This document shows positions 61,163 to 64,000 of a DNA stretch of 64,000 nt, piece after piece. Made by a program: the position numbers and the translations under genes. Source of the stretch: Betaproteobacteria bacterium (GTDB taxonomy: Bacteria; Pseudomonadota; Gammaproteobacteria; Burkholderiales; Casimicrobiaceae); contig READ01000013.1 of assembly GCA_004293675.1 (NCBI GenBank), positions 62,001-126,000 of the forward strand. Direction: 5' to 3'. Each line of letters starts with the position of its first letter. Position 1 is the first letter of the stretch. The notes beneath the pieces were generated by a model. That model did no database searches. It saw only the letters and a program-made list of their open reading frames with translations, and had not been told where the DNA came from.

Positions 61163-62896
61163 TTAGCGCGACCAGTAAATGCCGTCGACGCTAATCTGAG
61201 CTGGTGGGCTTGCCACAGTATCGGTTGTGCGACCTGAGATGACAAAGGGACTAGTCACACGTCGAAGGTCAATACGGCTCAACCCAACCTTTTCTTTGGC
61301 GGCGACATACCAGCGGATTTTGTCGATTGGGATCGACACATTGTGCCAAGCGCCATCGTTGAGATAACCAAATTCACCGCTTGGGATAGGCATCCTTGCC
61401 GCGAGGGCGCTTCCCTCGGTGATACTGCCCACATCGAACCCAATTTCCAACGGAGTGACTGCGGTGGTTCGAATGCGGAAGTTCAGAGTTCCTTGCGCAA
61501 AGGCCGAAAGATTGTCGGCCTGATTTTTTGGAACAGAGACCTGAACACGCCAATCGGCTGGCGCCTCTCGCAGAGAGAGCACAACACCCGAGCCAACGTT
61601 GCTGCGGCTCACGGTGACCGCTTTCGTGCTGGACTTCCAAGCTGCAGCGGTGCGCGGCGTACCGCCCGGTTTCACCACGTCGGCGGGTACTTTATATCGT
61701 CGCGCTGAGACCACACTACGAATAGTGATCGGAGTCACGTACGCTGCATCGGCAAGCGTATAGGTTCCGGGTTCCCAAAGTTCGCGCGGATATAGATCTT
61801 GCACGACGAGTCTCGCCTGACGCTTCACGTTGAACAAGCCCCACTTATCATCCGCCTCTTTCCAAGGCTCATCGAACGCCTCGAAGTGAAAGATCGCGCG
61901 CGGCCCTGCTCCAGAGGCAAGCCAGGCATTCATCGCGTCGACATACATCTTTTGATTAACAGGATGGGAGCGAAACGGAACCATGGCTGGGTCAGCTTGC
62001 CAACCAGTTTCGCCAATGACGATAGGCATGGCCTTCAAACCTAGAGAGTCCATGTGCGCTCGTACCGCAGCGTATTCGAACTTCGCCCGAGCCACGGCCG
62101 CGGACACCATGGCGGCCGCACGCCGCGACGCAGGCACCGAAGCCTGGCGCCAATCCCACAGATCGGGGCTGTATACCGAATCCAGAACAGGATAGGTGTG
62201 CATTGCGACGAAATCGATGCTGGCGAGAATTGCGGCCGGATCTTGCTCCTTACGCTCGTTCCATGCAAAGAAAGCCCAGTTGTCGTCGGTGGTCACCGGT
62301 TGCTCCACCGCACTTCGGACGGTGTCGATGTGGCGCTTCATCGCTGCGGTTTCAAAGCGGTTAAATGACCAACTGATCATCGTTTCGTTGCCAACGCTTA
62401 CCGCTGGGATCAGTTCTTTAAACTCACGAGCCAGCGAGATACCGCGCGCAATTTCGGCCTCGTTGTAGGCAGGGTTGTCATGCTGCACGTAAATTCCCAG
62501 CATGACTTTGACATCCATGCGGTGTTCTCGAATTACAGTTAGCGTCAAGCGCGCCACCTTGTCGGAACTATCAAACAATCGAATTAGTGTGAAACGACCC
62601 ATGACCAAAAGATCAAGATCTTGCTTAATCATGGCGGCGGTAATCGTTTCATCATCGCGAGTGGCCAGATTTTTGGCCGTGCGGTAGGGTGAGTAAGAGA
62701 CGGCCTTACGTTGCCCAAAGTCTGTCGGCAGCGGGCGCAAGTGCTGCGTTTGCGCAGCATTGCTAGAGGCATCAACCGGCAACCAAATGGCGATGGCGAG
62801 CATACAGGTAAGCGCACGAGCCCACCACCGCGCGCAGGCACAACTCGATGACCTAGCTGCGCTACTTTTTTGCTTGATAGACGCGGACATGCTCAA
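61163..62896 (-). CDS. GH17-type beta-1,3-glucanase with C-terminal galactose-binding-like domain
   Basis: 577 residues, possibly from the second Met (62890). N-terminal hydrophobic signal (ALTCMLAIAIWLPVDASS). Residues 65-385 form a TIM barrel with VSYSPYRTAKNL start, acid/base Glu in PAVSVGNETMIS and nucleophile Glu in VIGETGWQ. The last about 170 residues (VSVPKNQADNLSAFAQG onward) look like a carbohydrate-binding ExoP-type beta-sandwich. Begins 35 bases before the GH16 stop, so the two genes are coupled. Confidence 0.8.
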   Translation of the reverse strand: MSMSASIKQKSSAARSSSCACARWWARALTCMLAIAIWLPVDASSNAAQTQHLRPLPTDFGQRKAVSYSPYRTAKNLATRDDETITAAMIKQDLDLLVMGRFTLIRLFDSSDKVARLTLTVIREHRMDVKVMLGIYVQHDNPAYNEAEIARGISLAREFKELIPAVSVGNETMISWSFNRFETAAMKRHIDTVRSAVEQPVTTDDNWAFFAWNERKEQDPAAILASIDFVAMHTYPVLDSVYSPDLWDWRQASVPASRRAAAMVSAAVARAKFEYAAVRAHMDSLGLKAMPIVIGETGWQADPAMVPFRSHPVNQKMYVDAMNAWLASGAGPRAIFHFEAFDEPWKEADDKWGLFNVKRQARLVVQDLYPRELWEPGTYTLADAAYVTPITIRSVVSARRYKVPADVVKPGGTPRTAAAWKSSTKAVTVSRSNVGSGVVLSLREAPADWRVQVSVPKNQADNLSAFAQGTLNFRIRTTAVTPLEIGFDVGSITEGSALAARMPIPSGEFGYLNDGAWHNVSIPIDKIRWYVAAKEKVGLSRIDLRRVTSPFVISGRTTDTVASPPAQISVDGIYWSR

Positions 62897-63707
62897 TCTC
62901 CATAGTCACTGGGAACGCCCGGTCATCGACCGCACCACCCAGATCACCCCCAACGGCGATATTGAGAATGAGAAACTGCGGTGCGTCGAACGGCCACCGC
63001 GCGCGGTCGTCACCAGGTTTCTTGTATTCAAAGTGCACGATGCCGTTGACACCAAAACGTACGCGATCAGCGGTCCAGTGCATTTGATAATTGTGGAAGG
63101 CACTACACGCGTCCGAAAGCTGCACGGAGCCGCCACTGCCGTTGCCAGCGTGCCCTGCAGCAGTGTGAACCGTACTAAACACGCGGCCAGGCTCACGACC
63201 CACGTGCTCCATGATGTCGAGCTCGCCGCCAGCGGGCCAATCCCCTGGGGTATTGAGCATCCAAATTGCGGGCCACGTGCCTTTTCCGCAGGGTAGTTTG
63301 ACGCGAACCTCGAAGAATCCGTAGGTCCAATCCTGTTTGTCTTTAGTAATCAGCCGCGTTGACGTGTATGTTTGACCGCCCCAGTCCGGCTGCTGTCGCA
63401 ATGCCTCGCGACGCGCTGTAATAATCAGGCGACCACGTTGCACTTTGGCATTCCGTGCGCGTGGCCCAGAGTAGTATTGCAACTCATTGTTGTGCCAACC
63501 TTGCTTGTTGCGACCGGTGTCGTAGGCCCACTTAGCCGCATCGGGCAGACCGTCTTTGTCGAACTCATCGCCCCAAACCAGTTGGTATCCAGTTGGCACC
63601 GCCAATTGCGCAGCACCTGTCGTCGCGAACGCCGTGCTGGAAGTGGCAGACAAAGCTAACAGCGAGCCCGCAAGGGCAGTGATCTGTTTCAGTCGATCAA
63701 GTCGCAT
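62862..63707 (-). CDS. GH16 beta-1,3-glucanase (laminarinase-like)
   Basis: 281 residues from the ATG at 63707 after AGGAGAATCG. Signal peptide (ITALAGSLLALSATSSTAFA). Jelly-roll GH16 domain with catalytic ELDIMEHVG (E-x-D-x-x-E), substrate strand WPAIWML, and YTSTRLITK. Secreted endo-acting enzyme cleaving beta-1,3-glucans such as laminarin or curdlan-like chains. Encoded just after the ABC ATPase and before the GH17 enzyme. Confidence 0.93.
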   Translation of the reverse strand: MRLDRLKQITALAGSLLALSATSSTAFATTGAAQLAVPTGYQLVWGDEFDKDGLPDAAKWAYDTGRNKQGWHNNELQYYSGPRARNAKVQRGRLIITARREALRQQPDWGGQTYTSTRLITKDKQDWTYGFFEVRVKLPCGKGTWPAIWMLNTPGDWPAGGELDIMEHVGREPGRVFSTVHTAAGHAGNGSGGSVQLSDACSAFHNYQMHWTADRVRFGVNGIVHFEYKKPGDDRARWPFDAPQFLILNIAVGGDLGGAVDDRAFPVTMEIEHVRVYQAKK

Positions 63708-63720
63708 AACGATTCTCCTG

Positions 63721-64000
63721 CTAGTCGATTCGCCGACCGGTGGCGTCAAAGTAAATCGCCCGCTCGGCAGCCGGCCGAAGGCCTACGCAATCGCCTGCAA
63801 CCAGATGCGCTTGATCCGCACCGGTCTTAGCGTGGATCAAGTCTTCCAGCCCGTCAATTCGCACATGCAACACCGAAGCGTCGCCCAAATGCTCAGCCAG
63901 CACCACAGTGGCGGGGATGCCTTCCGCAGCGGTGACAATTGCCACGTGCTCCGCGCGCAATCCGGCGCGCGCTATGCCAGCACTCTCGGGGGGGACTAGT
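63721..64000 (-). CDS. Sugar ABC transporter ATP-binding protein (MalK/UgpC type), C-terminal part
   Basis: The frame runs off the right edge; about 92 residues remain. GLRAEHVAIV and VVLAEHLGDASVLHVRIDGL are the regulatory TOBE/MalK C-terminal domain; the Walker motifs lie outside the window. It ends 14 bp before the GH16 start, so the glucanases are in its operon, suggesting uptake of glucan oligosaccharides. Confidence 0.8.
   Translation of the reverse strand, partial: LVPPESAGIARAGLRAEHVAIVTAAEGIPATVVLAEHLGDASVLHVRIDGLEDLIHAKTGADQAHLVAGDCVGLRPAAERAIYFDATGRRID

Overview
The window reads as one stretch of a betaproteobacterial chromosome, most likely Burkholderiales or a close relative. 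The evidence is the aerobic benzoyl-CoA (box) pathway with a BoxR-type regulator, two Bug-family tricarboxylate-binding proteins, betaproteobacterial-style PEP carboxylase, WaaA and EngB, and moderately high GC with rod-type codon use. No phage, IS transposase or CRISPR array was seen. Genes are densely packed on both strands and most starts below were moved to the codon with a ribosome-binding site or signal peptide.

Layout. 0-3.3 kb: 3' end of comM, engB, cytochrome c4, a MOSC protein. 3.3-11 kb: a secreted serine protease, a four-gene dTDP-L-rhamnose operon (rmlBACD, every junction an ATGA overlap), waaA and a glycosyltransferase. 11-24 kb: PhyH dioxygenase, Bug protein with IclR regulator, DUF302, nitroreductase, LysR, ppc, tatD, DUF1289, a B12/radical-SAM protein and gamma-glutamyltransferase. 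24-29 kb: LrgA/LrgB pair, a Pro/Ala-rich membrane-anchored protein, an IlvD/Edd pentonate dehydratase. 29-32 kb: an accessory island of toxin-antitoxin-like genes (DUF4160/DUF2442, DUF5615 remnant, MNT/HEPN, AbiEii-type nucleotidyltransferase) bracketed by two direct copies of a repeat. 32-40 kb: M20 peptidase, cold-shock/DUF1294 protein, tRNA-Met, DUF502, omega-aminotransferase, MDR reductase, PurU. 40-49 kb: the box regulon (thiolase, boxA, boxB, boxC, boxR on the minus strand; benzoate-CoA ligase divergent). 49-54 kb: a restriction-modification pair with a frameshifted methyltransferase, a Bug gene with an in-frame stop, and a D-amino-acid dehydrogenase gene with an in-frame stop behind a glycine riboswitch. 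54-59 kb: NAD-dependent formate dehydrogenase (fused NuoE/F-like beta subunit, NuoG-like alpha subunit). 60-64 kb: LacI regulator, GH17 and GH16 beta-1,3-glucanases and the end of a sugar ABC ATPase, a glucan-use locus.

How genes fit together. BclA makes benzoyl-CoA, BoxAB epoxidise it, BoxC opens the ring and releases formate, the thiolase finishes at succinyl-CoA plus acetyl-CoA, and the nearby formate dehydrogenase could recover NADH from the formate. TGCA boxes flank likely promoters of boxC, bclA and the dadA/fdh intergenic region.

The most unusual signal is a family of eight intergenic elements, each exactly 122 bp between equivalent points although their sequences have diverged strongly. 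Each carries two NGCC-N11-GG palindromic arms, the second always 82 bp after the first. Five further dispersed repeat families fill the other gaps, including every gap of the box operon.
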